From an uncultured Prevotella sp. (GTDB lineage: Bacteria > Bacteroidota > Bacteroidia > Bacteroidales > Bacteroidaceae), in the NCBI GenBank assembly GCA_900554545.1, contig USHW01000003.1, positions 1 through 64,000 of the forward strand: DNA of 64,000 nucleotides, given 5' to 3'. The position numbers and the translations under genes were made by a program. Positions 27,669 to 37,380 of the stretch are shown piece by piece. Within the stretch, counting starts at the first letter, position 1. The number at the start of each line of letters is the position of its first letter. The notes beneath the pieces were generated by a model. It did not search any database, was not told the DNA's origin, and was given only the letters and a program-made list of their open reading frames with translations.

Positions 27669-27710
27669 TGCCGTCTTGAAAGCATGTAATTTTCAATGAA
27701 AATATAGCCA

Positions 27711-29024
27711 ATGAAGTATCAGAAGAAGATAAGCCGGGGCCTCGTCATGCCCTTGCAGCAGTTCATACAAAGGGAAAAGTCGGCCGGCATAGTGCTCGGC
27801 GTAAGTGTGGTTGTGGCCTTGCTGCTGGCCAATTCGCCGTGGAGCGAGGAGTATTTCCACTTGTTCGAGCATAAGCTCGGTTTCGTTTTCAACGGCGAGA
27901 ACTACCTTTACTACTCGCTTCACCACTGGATTAACGACGGACTTATGTCGATGTTCTTCTTCGTTGTGGGGCTTGAGCTGAAGCGCGAGTTCATCGGCGG
28001 CGAGCTGGCCGACCCCCGCAACACCATCCTTCCGATAGGTGCCGCCGTGGCCGGGATGATTGTTCCGGCGCTGATTTACACCGTGCTGAACGCCGGAACG
28101 CCGTCGGCTGGTGGCTGGGGAATACCGATGGCAACCGACATAGCGTTCTCTCTCGCCATAATCTACGCCCTTGGCGACCGCGTTCCGCTGGCTGCCAAGG
28201 TGTTTCTGACTACGCTCGCCATCGTCGACGACCTCGGGGCGGTGGTTGTCATCGCGCTGTTCTATACCTCGGAAATATCGCTTGCCAACATCGCCGTCGG
28301 CCTGGCGTTCCTCGGAGTGATGTTCGCCGCCAACAAGATGGGCGTGAAGAATGTCGTGTTTTACGGCCTCTTGGGCATCGGCGGAGTATGGACGGCCTTC
28401 CTGATGTCGGGCATTCACGCCACGATAGCCGCCGTTTTGGCAGCCTTCGTCATACCTTCAGACGCCCGTCTGCCCGAGCCTTTATATCTTAAAAGGGCGG
28501 CAAACAACCTGCGGCGGTTCGCCGGAATAAAGCCGAACAACGTCTCGACGCTTGAACACGAGCAAGTGGAAGTCATCGCGGACATGATGAACGACACGCG
28601 CGACGCCATCCCTCCGTCGCAGCGTTTGGAACATGCCATGCACCCGTTCGTGTCGTTCGTCGTCATGCCTGTGTTCGCCTTGGCCAATGCCGGGGTGTCG
28701 TTCGCCGGGCTTGACGTGCAGAGTGTGTTCTCGACCAACGTCGCACCGGGCGTTGCCTTGGGGCTTCTCGTCGGCAAGCCGTTGGGCATCGCGCTCTCCG
28801 TTTACCTGCTTGTGCGGCTCGGAATAGCGAAGAAGACCGAGGCGTTGACGGCGAGGCGCATTGTAGGTCTTGGCTTCCTGGCCTCCATCGGGTTCACAAT
28901 GTCGATGTTCATATCCACCCTTGCCTTCACCGACGGCATGATGTTGATGCAGGCAAAGATAGGAATTTTCGCCGCGTCGATACTCGGCGGCGCGATAGGT
29001 TACTGCCTGTTGAAGCGTAAGTGA
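27711..29024 (+). CDS. nhaA: Na+/H+ antiporter NhaA
   Basis: Inner membrane antiporter exporting Na+ (or Li+) against two protons, for pH and sodium homeostasis. The protein is 437 aa with about 12 membrane segments. The ion-binding Asp pair is present in 'TLAIVDDLGAVVVIALFY', and the unwound-helix segment is seen in 'GIPMATDIAFSLAIIYALGDRVP'. A long central hydrophilic loop (about 265-310, 'RAANNLRRFAGIKPNNVSTLEHEQ') is typical of the Bacteroidetes form. The start is the ATG after the putative leader terminator. It ends in a strong terminator. Confidence 0.96.
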   Translation: MKYQKKISRGLVMPLQQFIQREKSAGIVLGVSVVVALLLANSPWSEEYFHLFEHKLGFVFNGENYLYYSLHHWINDGLMSMFFFVVGLELKREFIGGELADPRNTILPIGAAVAGMIVPALIYTVLNAGTPSAGGWGIPMATDIAFSLAIIYALGDRVPLAAKVFLTTLAIVDDLGAVVVIALFYTSEISLANIAVGLAFLGVMFAANKMGVKNVVFYGLLGIGGVWTAFLMSGIHATIAAVLAAFVIPSDARLPEPLYLKRAANNLRRFAGIKPNNVSTLEHEQVEVIADMMNDTRDAIPPSQRLEHAMHPFVSFVVMPVFALANAGVSFAGLDVQSVFSTNVAPGVALGLLVGKPLGIALSVYLLVRLGIAKKTEALTARRIVGLGFLASIGFTMSMFISTLAFTDGMMLMQAKIGIFAASILGGAIGYCLLKRK

Positions 29025-29029
29025 ATAAA

Positions 29030-29060
29030 ACAAGAAAGCCCACAACTGGGCTTTCTTGTT
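29030..29060. terminator. Bidirectional intrinsic terminator after nhaA
   Basis: ACAAGAAAGCCCA pairs perfectly with TGGGCTTTCTTGT across CAAC. The AAAA before the stem and TT after it let it serve both converging genes. It overlaps the last bases of the convergent hypothetical gene. Confidence 0.85.
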
Positions 29061-30111
29061 ATTGCATCAGGCCGCCTTCTACGAAAAACACTGTTTCGTT
29101 GAGCTTGTCTGAATTGGTTTTGGCGTCTTTGAACACGCCGGGCACGGTAACGATGCCGTCCTCTTGCAGTGCGTCCATCAGCTCCCACATCACCTCATGG
29201 TAAAGAGCTACCACGGCAACATCGGCCTCACGGAAGCCGAAACGCAACGACATGTCGCCGCAACGGCCTTTAAGTGCGGTGCTGATGGCGTTCACCAAGC
29301 GTTCAGTTGTTTGATGGAAGGAGTCTTCTTTCTGCCTGATTATCGGGAAAAGGGCGTTGCCTTGGGCATCGACAAGCCCGTAAGCAGCGAGCTTTTTGGC
29401 AAGTTCCGCATCACATACTTTGCCGTTCTGCCTTATCTCGTCTGCCAAACGCTCCATCGTTTTGACGCCGGGCGCAATTCTGCTGTCAAGATATGTCAGG
29501 CACAAGTCTTGCTCGCCGTAGCCGTTTGTGCCGTAAGCCGCACTCTGTCTCGGCTCGTACAACACCCAGTAACAGCCGCTCCAAGTGGTCTTTTTGCCGA
29601 AATCGTCAAAGAGAAAGAGCTTCGTCCACATCCTGCCGTCAAGCAAATAAGAGAACGTAAGAGACAAAACGTTGCGCCCATAGCCCATGCTGTCGGCCGT
29701 CTCGGCAAACCTTTTGAAGTCCGTTTTGCAGTCTTTGTATATGTCGGCGGCCACCTCACGGGCGAAGTTTCTTAGCTCTTTGGTCTGCTGTTGGTCAAGG
29801 ATTGGTATTACCGTTTGCCACTTTCCGCCGTGCCGTTCGATAATTCCGCCGACCTCAAGCAGCATCAACTGGCTGTCGGAACACGTTATTCCGCTGTTAC
29901 GCAGTTCGCTTGCCGTCATCGGATTGCGCAGCGCATAGACTATCTCCCAGTTGTTGTCGGTCGTCACATAGTCGGAAGGCTGGTGGCCGGTGAGTGCTAC
30001 AAACTGCGTGGCTTCCCATTCGCTGTACGGTCTCAAGCCGCCTTTCGGCTGCGAGTAAGCGCTCACCGAGGCTGCAATTACGGCTAAAACAGTGATGATA
30101 AAATGTTTCAT
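29059..30111 (-). CDS. Exported hypothetical protein
   Basis: I do not recognise this protein. It has 350 aa with a signal peptide (MKHFIITVLAVIAASVSAYSQ), so it is periplasmic or secreted. The mature part mixes helical stretches ('KELRNFAREVAADIYKDCKTDFKRFAETAD') with Trp/Tyr-rich strands ('MWTKLFLFDDFGKKTTWSGCYWVLYEP'). The C-terminus contains 'VVALYHEVMWELMDALQEDGIVTVPGVFKD'. No catalytic motif is evident. I chose ATG 30111 because the signal peptide starts there. It stands alone, convergent with nhaA. Confidence 0.75.
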   Translation of the reverse strand: MKHFIITVLAVIAASVSAYSQPKGGLRPYSEWEATQFVALTGHQPSDYVTTDNNWEIVYALRNPMTASELRNSGITCSDSQLMLLEVGGIIERHGGKWQTVIPILDQQQTKELRNFAREVAADIYKDCKTDFKRFAETADSMGYGRNVLSLTFSYLLDGRMWTKLFLFDDFGKKTTWSGCYWVLYEPRQSAAYGTNGYGEQDLCLTYLDSRIAPGVKTMERLADEIRQNGKVCDAELAKKLAAYGLVDAQGNALFPIIRQKEDSFHQTTERLVNAISTALKGRCGDMSLRFGFREADVAVVALYHEVMWELMDALQEDGIVTVPGVFKDAKTNSDKLNETVFFVEGGLMQ

Positions 30112-30164
30112 TGCAATGTAGTTTGTCATTATATAGAAAACAACAAGCAGATAACGGAAGTCCC

Positions 30165-30222
30165 GTTGTCTGCTTGTTGCATATTAACTCGTTACTTGTA
30201 AACTCGTCCCTTGTCTGCTAAA
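30165..30222. repeat. CTTGT/CTCGTC short tandem-like repeats, copy 1
   Basis: A string of CTTGTTGCATATTAACTCG-like blocks matches the longer copy at 35298-35372 in motif and phase. It fills the gap after fumarase. Confidence 0.5.
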
Positions 30223-30226
30223 GAAC

Positions 30227-31870
30227 TTACTTGCATGACGGAGTCCACGGTTTCAGCTGCTTGAAGAAGTCGTTGCCCTTGTCGTCCACGAGGATGAAAG
30301 CAGGGAAGTCAACCACGTTAATCTTCCAGATTGCCTCCATGCCAAGTTCCGGATACTCAACGCATTCAATGCTCTTGATGCTGTTCATCGAAAGAACGGC
30401 AGCCGGACCGCCGATGCTTCCGAGGTAGAAACCGCCGTGTTTCTTGCATGCGTCGGTAACAACCTGTGTGCGGTTGCCTTTCGCAATCATCACCATAGAG
30501 CCTCCGTGGTCTTGGAACTCGTCAACATACGGGTCCATGCGGTTGGCCGTTGTCGGTCCCATCGAGCCGCAAGGCATTCCTTCGGGGGTCTTTGCGGGAC
30601 CAGCGTAGAGCACGGGATGGTCTTTGAAATACTGCGGCAGGTCTTCGCCTGCGTCCAAACGAGCCTTCAGTTTGGCATGAGCGATGTCGCGTGCTACGAT
30701 AATCGTGCCGTTGAGGCTTACACGTGTAGACACCGGGTACTGTGAAAGTATCTTGCAGATTTCGCTCATCGGCTGGTTCAGGTCAATGCGCACGGCGTCG
30801 CCCTCGCCAGCGTTGCGCAGTTCTTCGGGTATGAGTTCGCCGGGATTATCGTCCAGTTTCTCAATCCAAACGCCGTCTTTCGTTATCTTGGCCTTGATGT
30901 TTCGGTCGGCAGAGCAGCTCACTCCGAGTCCGATTGGGCACGATGCACCGTGGCGCGGCAGGCGGATTACGCGGATGTCGTGGGCGAAATACTTGCCGCC
31001 GAACTGCGCTCCGAGTCCGATTTTGTGCGCTTCTTCCAACAGTTGCTTCTCAAGCTCTACGTCGCGGAAGGCCCTTCCCGTCTCGTCTCCTGTCGTGGGG
31101 AGGTTGTCATAGTAATGAGTTGATGCGAGCTTCACGGTCAAGAGGTTCTTCTCGGCCGATGTTCCGCCAATCACGAAGGCAATATGATAAGGAGGACAAG
31201 CCGCCGTTCCGAGTGTCTTCATCTTCTCAACGAGGAACGGAACCAGCGTGCCGGGGTTCTGTATCCTGGCCTTTGTCTCCTGATAGAAGTACGTCTTGTT
31301 GGCCGAGCCGCCGCCCTTAACCACGCAGAGGAACTTGTACTCCATACCCTCCGTTGCCTCGATGTCAATCTGGGCAGGCAGGTTGCAGCGTGTGTTCACC
31401 TCCTCGTACATCGAGAGGGGAGCGTTCTGAGAGTAGCGCAGGTTCTCTTCGGTGTATGTCTTGTACACTCCTTTCGACAGAGCCTCTTCGTCGCAGAAGC
31501 CCGTCCACACCTGTTGTCCCTTCTCGCCGTGGATGATTGCCGTGCCGGTATCCTGGCAGAAAGGCAGCTTTCCCTTGCAAGCCACCTCGGCGTTGCGCAG
31601 GAATGTCAGTGCCACATACTTGTCGTTGTCGCTCGCTTCGGGGTCAGTCAGGATTTTAGCCACCTGCTCGTTGTGAGCGCGGCGCAGCAAAAAGTTGACA
31701 TCCCTGAAGGCCGCGTTGGCAAGCATCGTCAACGCTTCAGGACTTACTTTGAGGATAGGTGTGCCCTCGAACTCGCTAACCGACACGCCGTCTTTGGTCA
31801 AGAGATAGTACTCCGTGTCGTCTTTGCCCAGCTGAAACATGGGTGCGTACTTGAAATCAGGTGTTGCCAT
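30227..31870 (-). CDS. fumB: Fumarate hydratase, class I (iron-sulfur)
   Basis: Oxygen-sensitive [4Fe-4S] enzyme interconverting fumarate and malate. In anaerobic Bacteroidales it runs towards fumarate for respiration and succinate formation. The protein is 547 aa, the usual one-chain length. The N-terminal alpha domain has '[10 protein letters not shown]' and '[12 protein letters not shown]' with cluster Cys candidates, plus 'KGGGSANK'. The C-terminal beta domain has '[17 protein letters not shown]'. ATG 31870 ([12 protein letters not shown]) replaces the longer frame. The promoter candidate is TACCTTTG on the minus strand at 31988-31995. The fumA/fumB symbol is by similarity only. Confidence 0.94.
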   Translation of the reverse strand: MATPDFKYAPMFQLGKDDTEYYLLTKDGVSVSEFEGTPILKVSPEALTMLANAAFRDVNFLLRRAHNEQVAKILTDPEASDNDKYVALTFLRNAEVACKGKLPFCQDTGTAIIHGEKGQQVWTGFCDEEALSKGVYKTYTEENLRYSQNAPLSMYEEVNTRCNLPAQIDIEATEGMEYKFLCVVKGGGSANKTYFYQETKARIQNPGTLVPFLVEKMKTLGTAACPPYHIAFVIGGTSAEKNLLTVKLASTHYYDNLPTTGDETGRAFRDVELEKQLLEEAHKIGLGAQFGGKYFAHDIRVIRLPRHGASCPIGLGVSCSADRNIKAKITKDGVWIEKLDDNPGELIPEELRNAGEGDAVRIDLNQPMSEICKILSQYPVSTRVSLNGTIIVARDIAHAKLKARLDAGEDLPQYFKDHPVLYAGPAKTPEGMPCGSMGPTTANRMDPYVDEFQDHGGSMVMIAKGNRTQVVTDACKKHGGFYLGSIGGPAAVLSMNSIKSIECVEYPELGMEAIWKINVVDFPAFILVDDKGNDFFKQLKPWTPSCK

Positions 31871-32091
31871 AATGTTTTGTTGAAGGTTTGATGTCCACCA
31901 CAACCTCGCCAATCTGAGGAAAATCCTTGTCCTGACAGGATTGCCGTGGGTATTTGTAAAGTTTTTATTTATATGTTTTTACTTTTGCAAAGGTATGTAT
32001 TTTTTCCGAGAAACGGGGACTTCTATATGTTTATTTAACCTTAATAAAACATGGTTTGGCCGCTGTTCCCAGCGCAAGTCTTGGCGGCTTT

Positions 32092-32203
32092 GCAACCAGT
32101 TGATAATCAACGTCTTTCCAATATGCCGCCTTTTAGCCTGCAAAAGACGGCCTTTTACACGCTAAAAGGTGGCCTTTCGCAATGCAAAAGACCACCTCTT
32201 GGA
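32092..32203. repeat. Modular GGCC-type interspersed element, copy 7
   Basis: The left end module GTTGATAATCAAC is followed by GTCTTTCCAATATGCCGCC, which recurs base for base in copy 10 near 43.1 kb. Units AAAAGACGGCCTTTT, AAAAGGTGGCCTTT and AAAAGACCACCTCTT follow. Confidence 0.85.
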
Positions 32204-32259
32204 AAATGAAAGATTAAGAATGAAAAATTAAAAGTCTATTTTTGGATGCTGAAACGGCG

Positions 32260-35166
32260 TCAATAGCCGAAGATTTCTTCGGTCGTAAGCCTCTTGATGG
32301 GGCCGATTTTCTCCAACGCTTCCATGTCAAGCTGCTTCTCGTCGCCGAGGATTATGTAGCGGTAAGGCTTCTTTGCCATCGTCTCCTGTTCGAACTTCGC
32401 CACGTCGTCCATCGTCAGCGAGGGCACGGCCTCGTACACTTTCTTGTTAATGTCGTAGTCAATGCCGCGGTCGCGTGCGCCAAGATATGTGTAAATCAGG
32501 TTTTCCTTGGTGACACGCCGTGTGGCGAGGCGCTTCATCAGAGCCTGTTTCGCCAATTCGAGAGCCTTGTCCGACTGCGGAATAGTGTCGATGATGCTGT
32601 TGAAAGTGCGGATGCAGTCCATCATCTTGTCGTTCTGCGATATGATGTAAGTGTAGGCGTATTCAGGCTGTCCCTTGTATCCCGGCGTGCCGTACATGGC
32701 GAACGCGCTGTAAGCAAGGCCGCGGGCTTCGCGCAATTCCTGGAACACCACCGTGTTCATGCCGCCTCCGTAGTACTCATTGAACAGCGAGATGACCGGC
32801 TGCTGCTCGGGGTTCCACTGGCGTCCGTCGTTGTGGAACTGTATCATGTATATGTTCTTGGCGTCATACGGGGCTATCAGCACCTCGTTCTGCGTGGTCT
32901 GCTGCATCTTGTAAGGCTTGCCTGCGGGCACGTCTGCAAGTGTCTTGGCCGTCTTCTGGCCCTTGTCGATAACGGCGGTAAGCTCGTTCAGCTCCATCGG
33001 ACCATAGTAGAGCACCTCGTGCTTGTAGCCTTTCAGTGCCTTAATCATGTCGACGAGCTTCTGCGGATTCATCTCTTTCAGCTCTTCCGACGACGGAATG
33101 TTGAGATACGTGTTGTAAGCGCCGTACATTCCATACGTTTGCAGGCGGCTGAAGTTTGCACTTTGGTCGAGCTTGTTGTCGGCACGCGACTTCTCTTCTA
33201 TGCCCACAAACTTTGTGTAAGCGTCCGTGTCAACCTTCGCGTTGGCTATTACGTCGTCGAGCAAAGCCATCGCCTCGGGCATGTTTTCAGCCAATCCGTT
33301 CAGGTAAATCCTGATGGCTTTCGTGTCAACTATTACCCCGTAGTTGCAGGCTAAGCTGTAAAACTTCTGCTTTACCTGCTCGGCGGTCATCTTGTCAGTG
33401 CCGAGATAGTTGAGATATTGTGCGGCGTAAGGCAGCCATTTGTCGCTTTCCTCGCCGAATTTATAGTAATAGCTCAGTGTGAAGCGGCCGTTTTCGGTGT
33501 TCTTCACGTACAGCACTGGCAGGCCGTTCTTCGTCGTTGCCCTGGTCAGGTCTTTGTCGAAGTCTACGAACTTGGGCTGTATAGGCTCCGTTTCAGAGTT
33601 GATTATTTCCGTGACGAACGCGCTCTGCATGTCGCGGTTGGTAGGTATCGCCGTTATTTCGGGCTTGTCTATCTTCTTGATTGTCGAGTCAACGCCCGTG
33701 CGTTTGTACACGGCTATGTAGTTGTCGAGGAAGTGTCGGTTGGCAAAGTCCACGATTTGCTGCTTCGTTATTCCCGATATGCGGTCTAAGCGGCCAACAA
33801 CATCGCTCCACTTCTGACGGTTTATGAATGCGTTGACGAACATGTCGGCACGCCCGGCGTTACTTTCGAGCGTGGTGTAGAAACTCAGCTTCTTGTTGTT
33901 GATAACCGCCTTGAGCAAATCTTCGCTGAAGTCGCCCTTCTTTATCTTGTCAATCTCGCCGAGCATCAGTGCCTTAACGTCGTCAAGAGACTGTCCCTCC
34001 TTAGGATATCCGGCCATTACGAAGCCTGAATATTCGGCCAGCGGATAGGTGAACGTTCCTCCGCCGAGCCACTTCATCTGCTGGTCGAGGTCGAGGTCCA
34101 TAAGTCCTGCCTTGCCGTTTGACAGCATGTCGGATATCACGTCGAGCGTATCTGTCTGGAAAGAGGCTGCCTTGTCAAACCTCCATGCCATGTAAATGTT
34201 CTCCGCCTCCTGTCCTACAACGGTGGTGTCGGCCGGCGCCGTGCGGTCGGGGATTGGTGCATACTGCGGCTGAGAGAGGTCGGGGTTGGGCTTCCATGTG
34301 CCGAAATACTTGTCAATCAGAGCTATAACCTTGTCCGGGTCGAAGTCGCCGGCCATGCATATTGCCACGTTGTTGGGCACGTAATAGCGCTTAAAGTAGT
34401 TCTTTATGTTTACTATTGACGGGTTCTTCAGGTGCTCCTGCGTTCCGATGGTTGTCTGCGTACCGTAAGGATGGCCGGGGAACAGCAGGGCGTTCATGGC
34501 GTCGAACAGCTTGTTTGCGTCGCTTGCGAGACCTATGTTGTACTCCTCGTACACGGCCTCAAGCTCCGTGTGGAAGCCTCGGATTACCATGTTCTGGAAG
34601 CGGTCGGACTGTATCCGCGCCCAGTTCTCAATCTCGTTGGCCGGTATGTCTTCAACGTAGCAGGTCACGTCGTTGCTTGTGTAGGCGTTGGTTCCCTGCG
34701 CTCCGATTGACGACATCAGCTTGTCGTACTCGTTGGGGATGAAGTATTTTGCCGCCAGCTGCGAAATGCTGTCTATCTGGTGGTAGTAGGCGCGGCGCTG
34801 GAGCGAGTCCTTCAGCGTGCGGTAAACCTCAAAACGGTTCTGTATGGAGTCAAGAAGCGGGGCTTCGGCGGCTGCGTCTGATGTTCCGAATTGCCGTGTT
34901 CCCTTGAACATAAGGTGCTCAAGATAGTGTGCCAGACCTGTTGTTTCGGGCGGGTCGTTGCGGCTTCCCGTGCGTACGGCGATGTACGTCTGTATGCGCG
35001 GTTTCTCGTTGTTGACCGACAAGTACACCGTAAGGCCGTTGTCAAGGGTGTAGATGCGTGTCTTCATCAGGTCGCCGGGAACGGTCTGATACTTGTATTC
35101 CTTTGCCTGTAAGGGCAGCACAAGTGCAAGCAGGAATGCAAAAAGCGCTTTTCTTAGTTTGTTCAT
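32260..35166 (-). CDS. Secreted M16-family zinc metallopeptidase, two-domain
   Basis: Exported protease of the pitrilysin/insulinase clan, 968 aa, with a signal peptide ending near 'LPLQA'. The first half holds the inverted zinc motif HxxEH as 'GLAHYLEHLMFKG' (His80, Glu83, His84) with a downstream Glu region 'NTDELEAVYEEYN'-like ('HTELEAVYEEYN'). The second half is a catalytically inactive M16 repeat, as in processing-peptidase-like periplasmic members. It is complete and monocistronic. Likely substrates are short periplasmic peptides, by family analogy. Confidence 0.92.
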   Translation of the reverse strand: MNKLRKALFAFLLALVLPLQAKEYKYQTVPGDLMKTRIYTLDNGLTVYLSVNNEKPRIQTYIAVRTGSRNDPPETTGLAHYLEHLMFKGTRQFGTSDAAAEAPLLDSIQNRFEVYRTLKDSLQRRAYYHQIDSISQLAAKYFIPNEYDKLMSSIGAQGTNAYTSNDVTCYVEDIPANEIENWARIQSDRFQNMVIRGFHTELEAVYEEYNIGLASDANKLFDAMNALLFPGHPYGTQTTIGTQEHLKNPSIVNIKNYFKRYYVPNNVAICMAGDFDPDKVIALIDKYFGTWKPNPDLSQPQYAPIPDRTAPADTTVVGQEAENIYMAWRFDKAASFQTDTLDVISDMLSNGKAGLMDLDLDQQMKWLGGGTFTYPLAEYSGFVMAGYPKEGQSLDDVKALMLGEIDKIKKGDFSEDLLKAVINNKKLSFYTTLESNAGRADMFVNAFINRQKWSDVVGRLDRISGITKQQIVDFANRHFLDNYIAVYKRTGVDSTIKKIDKPEITAIPTNRDMQSAFVTEIINSETEPIQPKFVDFDKDLTRATTKNGLPVLYVKNTENGRFTLSYYYKFGEESDKWLPYAAQYLNYLGTDKMTAEQVKQKFYSLACNYGVIVDTKAIRIYLNGLAENMPEAMALLDDVIANAKVDTDAYTKFVGIEEKSRADNKLDQSANFSRLQTYGMYGAYNTYLNIPSSEELKEMNPQKLVDMIKALKGYKHEVLYYGPMELNELTAVIDKGQKTAKTLADVPAGKPYKMQQTTQNEVLIAPYDAKNIYMIQFHNDGRQWNPEQQPVISLFNEYYGGGMNTVVFQELREARGLAYSAFAMYGTPGYKGQPEYAYTYIISQNDKMMDCIRTFNSIIDTIPQSDKALELAKQALMKRLATRRVTKENLIYTYLGARDRGIDYDINKKVYEAVPSLTMDDVAKFEQETMAKKPYRYIILGDEKQLDMEALEKIGPIKRLTTEEIFGY

Positions 35167-35184
35167 ATATTATGTGTATTTGGT

Positions 35185-35372
35185 AGTTAAAGAAGTTTTT
35201 ATTGGTAGTTAAAGTAGTTAAAGGATTTTTTCGCTTCGCTCAAGGAAACTCTCGCTCACTGCGTTCGCTAAAGAGTTAAAGACAAATGCTTTGCCACTTG
35301 TATCTTGTTTCTTGTCGACTTGTTCCTCGTCTGCTCGTCCCTTGTCCCTCGTCTGCTTGTCAACTCGTACCT
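35185..35372. repeat. AAGTTAAAG arms, copy 3, plus CTTGT/CTCGTC repeats, copy 2
   Basis: Short arms GTTAAAGAAGTTTTTATTGG and AGAGTTAAAGACAAATG flank a TCGCTCACTGCGTTCGCT block, the same palindrome as near 6145. From 35298 to 35372 a string of CTTGT, CTCGTC and CTGCT units follows and ends at the stop codon of the next gene. Confidence 0.65.
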
Positions 35373-37192
35373 TACCCGAGCTGGGCGAGGAACTTGTCGA
35401 GCGTCGCGCGGTCAACGTCGCCTAACGAATATTCCTTCTCGGCGTCCTCACGTATCATGTTGAGCCATGCCTCGTGCGCGGCCATTCCGCGTCCGCGGAA
35501 GTATTCGAAGTCGTCTTCCGTAAGCTCGTCCTTGCCGAGCCATCCCTTCATCAGGTTAAAGGTGAAAGCCCATTGGTAGTCGTCGTAGCGGTCGTTGTAG
35601 GCTTCGAACATCCTGATTACTGACCCTATGCCGTCAATCATGCCGTATCTTATTTTCTCTACAAGGCGTTCTTCCTCTTCGGCAGGTATCAGCAGGCCGC
35701 CAAGGTCGCACCATTCGCCAGTGCCGGAAGCGGCTGCCGGTGTGCTGTCTTCATGCCGTGCGAGCATCTCTCCGACATACATTTCAACGGCCATTGCGTA
35801 CAGTTTCATGCCCTTTTCTAACGCATTGGCAGTCAGTGTGTTACCATCGGCCGTGCAAAAGGCCGTCTTTTGGCCTGCGTTTTGCCGCATATTGGCGAGC
35901 AATTGATGGCCTTTTACAACCTCATTGACCGTCAACGGGCTGAGCCATTCATAATTGATTATACTCTTGCGGCTGCCCTTTATGCGGACGTCGCGCCGCG
36001 GCCACTTGTTTATGTCGCGGTAAAGCCCTACGGTGGCGATGTTGCGTCCGGGCACGATATGCGTCTCGCGGCCTTCGCCAATGACGTAAGAGAAGGGCAG
36101 GGCGGTGGTGTCGGGATGGTTCTGTATCTTGCCCATGCACACCGAGAACGGCCCAATCTTTGCCGGATGGACTATGTGCGAGCCGCTGGCTGTCTTCACT
36201 CCGCGGCTTAGCGTGCCGTAATGTATAGGACCCATCTTGTACGCATGGTTGCTGAAATTGGTGCCCGAACCGGCGTTGTAGAACGATGTCATGCAGCCGA
36301 TGAGCAGCGTGCTCTTGTGGTGTGACGCCGAGAAGGGGCCGCAGAAGGCGGCGCACGCCTCGCCGTTGGCCATGTATGTGTTGGCGAAAAACAGGCTGCT
36401 CTCCGCCGTGAAGCCGTTGGTTATCTGGCAGGCTTCGCCCACATAGCAGTTGAACAGCTTTGCGCTGTTCAGCACCGAAGAGCCGTCGGCGATGATGGAG
36501 TTCTCGCATATCACGCCCGAACCAATGTAAACGCTGTCGTCAGCCTCGGCTGCCAGGGTGCAGTCGCTCAGGCGGCACGCCCCGTTCACTTCGCAGTTGT
36601 CTGCAATGTTGGTGTTGGTTATCTCGGTGGTGTTGATTATGCGCACGTAGTCGCCTATCGTCCCGGCGTCGGTGTGGCGGCTGTTTACGTAGTCTTTCGC
36701 CATGGCTTTCAGCGTGGCTGACAGCTCCTTGTCCTCCGGCCGGCTCACCATCAGCGCCGCGAGGTTGCTTGTAAGACCGCGGAAGAGCACCACATTGCCG
36801 CTGCCGGCTTCGTTGAGCACCGATATTGTGTTGCCTTCGCCGAAGGTGGCTTCGGCCGTTGTCTCGATGGTGCATACGTTGCGGATGCAGCATTCCTCAC
36901 CTATCACATAATTGCTGATGTAGTTGCCGATGTTCTCGACAAGGCTGTTGTCGCCTATCGTGACGTTGCGCAGCGTGGCGTTGCGCAACCCCGAGTGCAT
37001 GTAAAAGTCCTGGCCGACTTCCACATTCTTCTCGAACATGCCGAGGTTTACCGTGCCGCAGAACCTCACATCCTTTATGTGCGACGGTGTGAAGTCGTCG
37101 GCCACGTTCACGTATGTCCAGTCTTCGGCTGTACACCCGTGCTCTTCGAGGGTTATTATTTCGTCGTCTGTAAGCGGTCTGTAGGTTGTCAT
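35372..37192 (-). CDS. DUF4954-type protein with hexapeptide beta-helix
   Basis: Cytosolic protein of 606 aa resembling the DUF4954 family of Bacteroidetes. Residues about 40-330 are hexapeptide-like repeats ('NVTIGDNSLVENIGNYISNYVIGEECCIRNV', 'SVYIGSGVICENSIIADGSSVLNSAKLFNCYVGE'), the left-handed beta-helix seen in sugar-phosphate nucleotidyl- and acyltransferases. The C-terminal 180 residues are helical. No function is established to my knowledge. Codons at about 418-457 are made of a GGCC-type repeat element (35823-35940), read in frame. The reading frame is otherwise clean. Confidence 0.78.
   Translation of the reverse strand: MTTYRPLTDDEIITLEEHGCTAEDWTYVNVADDFTPSHIKDVRFCGTVNLGMFEKNVEVGQDFYMHSGLRNATLRNVTIGDNSLVENIGNYISNYVIGEECCIRNVCTIETTAEATFGEGNTISVLNEAGSGNVVLFRGLTSNLAALMVSRPEDKELSATLKAMAKDYVNSRHTDAGTIGDYVRIINTTEITNTNIADNCEVNGACRLSDCTLAAEADDSVYIGSGVICENSIIADGSSVLNSAKLFNCYVGEACQITNGFTAESSLFFANTYMANGEACAAFCGPFSASHHKSTLLIGCMTSFYNAGSGTNFSNHAYKMGPIHYGTLSRGVKTASGSHIVHPAKIGPFSVCMGKIQNHPDTTALPFSYVIGEGRETHIVPGRNIATVGLYRDINKWPRRDVRIKGSRKSIINYEWLSPLTVNEVVKGHQLLANMRQNAGQKTAFCTADGNTLTANALEKGMKLYAMAVEMYVGEMLARHEDSTPAAASGTGEWCDLGGLLIPAEEEERLVEKIRYGMIDGIGSVIRMFEAYNDRYDDYQWAFTFNLMKGWLGKDELTEDDFEYFRGRGMAAHEAWLNMIREDAEKEYSLGDVDRATLDKFLAQLG
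35823..35940. repeat. Modular GGCC-type element, copy 8, inside a coding sequence
   Basis: It is bounded on the left by ATTGGCAGTCAGTGTGTTAC and on the right by CATTGACCGTCAACGGG, both forms of the family's end module. Between them are AAAAGGCCGTCTTTT and GATGGCCTTTT. It lies wholly inside the DUF4954-type gene without breaking the frame. Confidence 0.7.
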
Positions 37193-37224
37193 AGGCGTAT
37201 TATGTTATTTTATGGTAGAGTAAA

Positions 37225-37380
37225 CACCCACCCCAGCCCTCCCCAAGGGAGGGAGTTTTATTACCCTTGCTGTCTAAACTTCAGCAGCTTTGCATGTGAA
37301 ATGGCTTGTGCAAGCTGTAGACAGTCCGGCAAAAAGCATATTAAGCTCCCTCCCTTGGGGAGGGTTGGGGTGGGTGTCAG
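37225..37380. repeat. Inverted arms of the CCCTCCC family, copy 3
   Basis: The left arm 37227-37262 (CACCCCAGCCCTCCCCAAGG) and right arm 37343-37378 (CTCCCTTGGGGAGGGTTGGG) are complementary around about 80 nt. The right arm touches the hflX stop. Confidence 0.8.
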
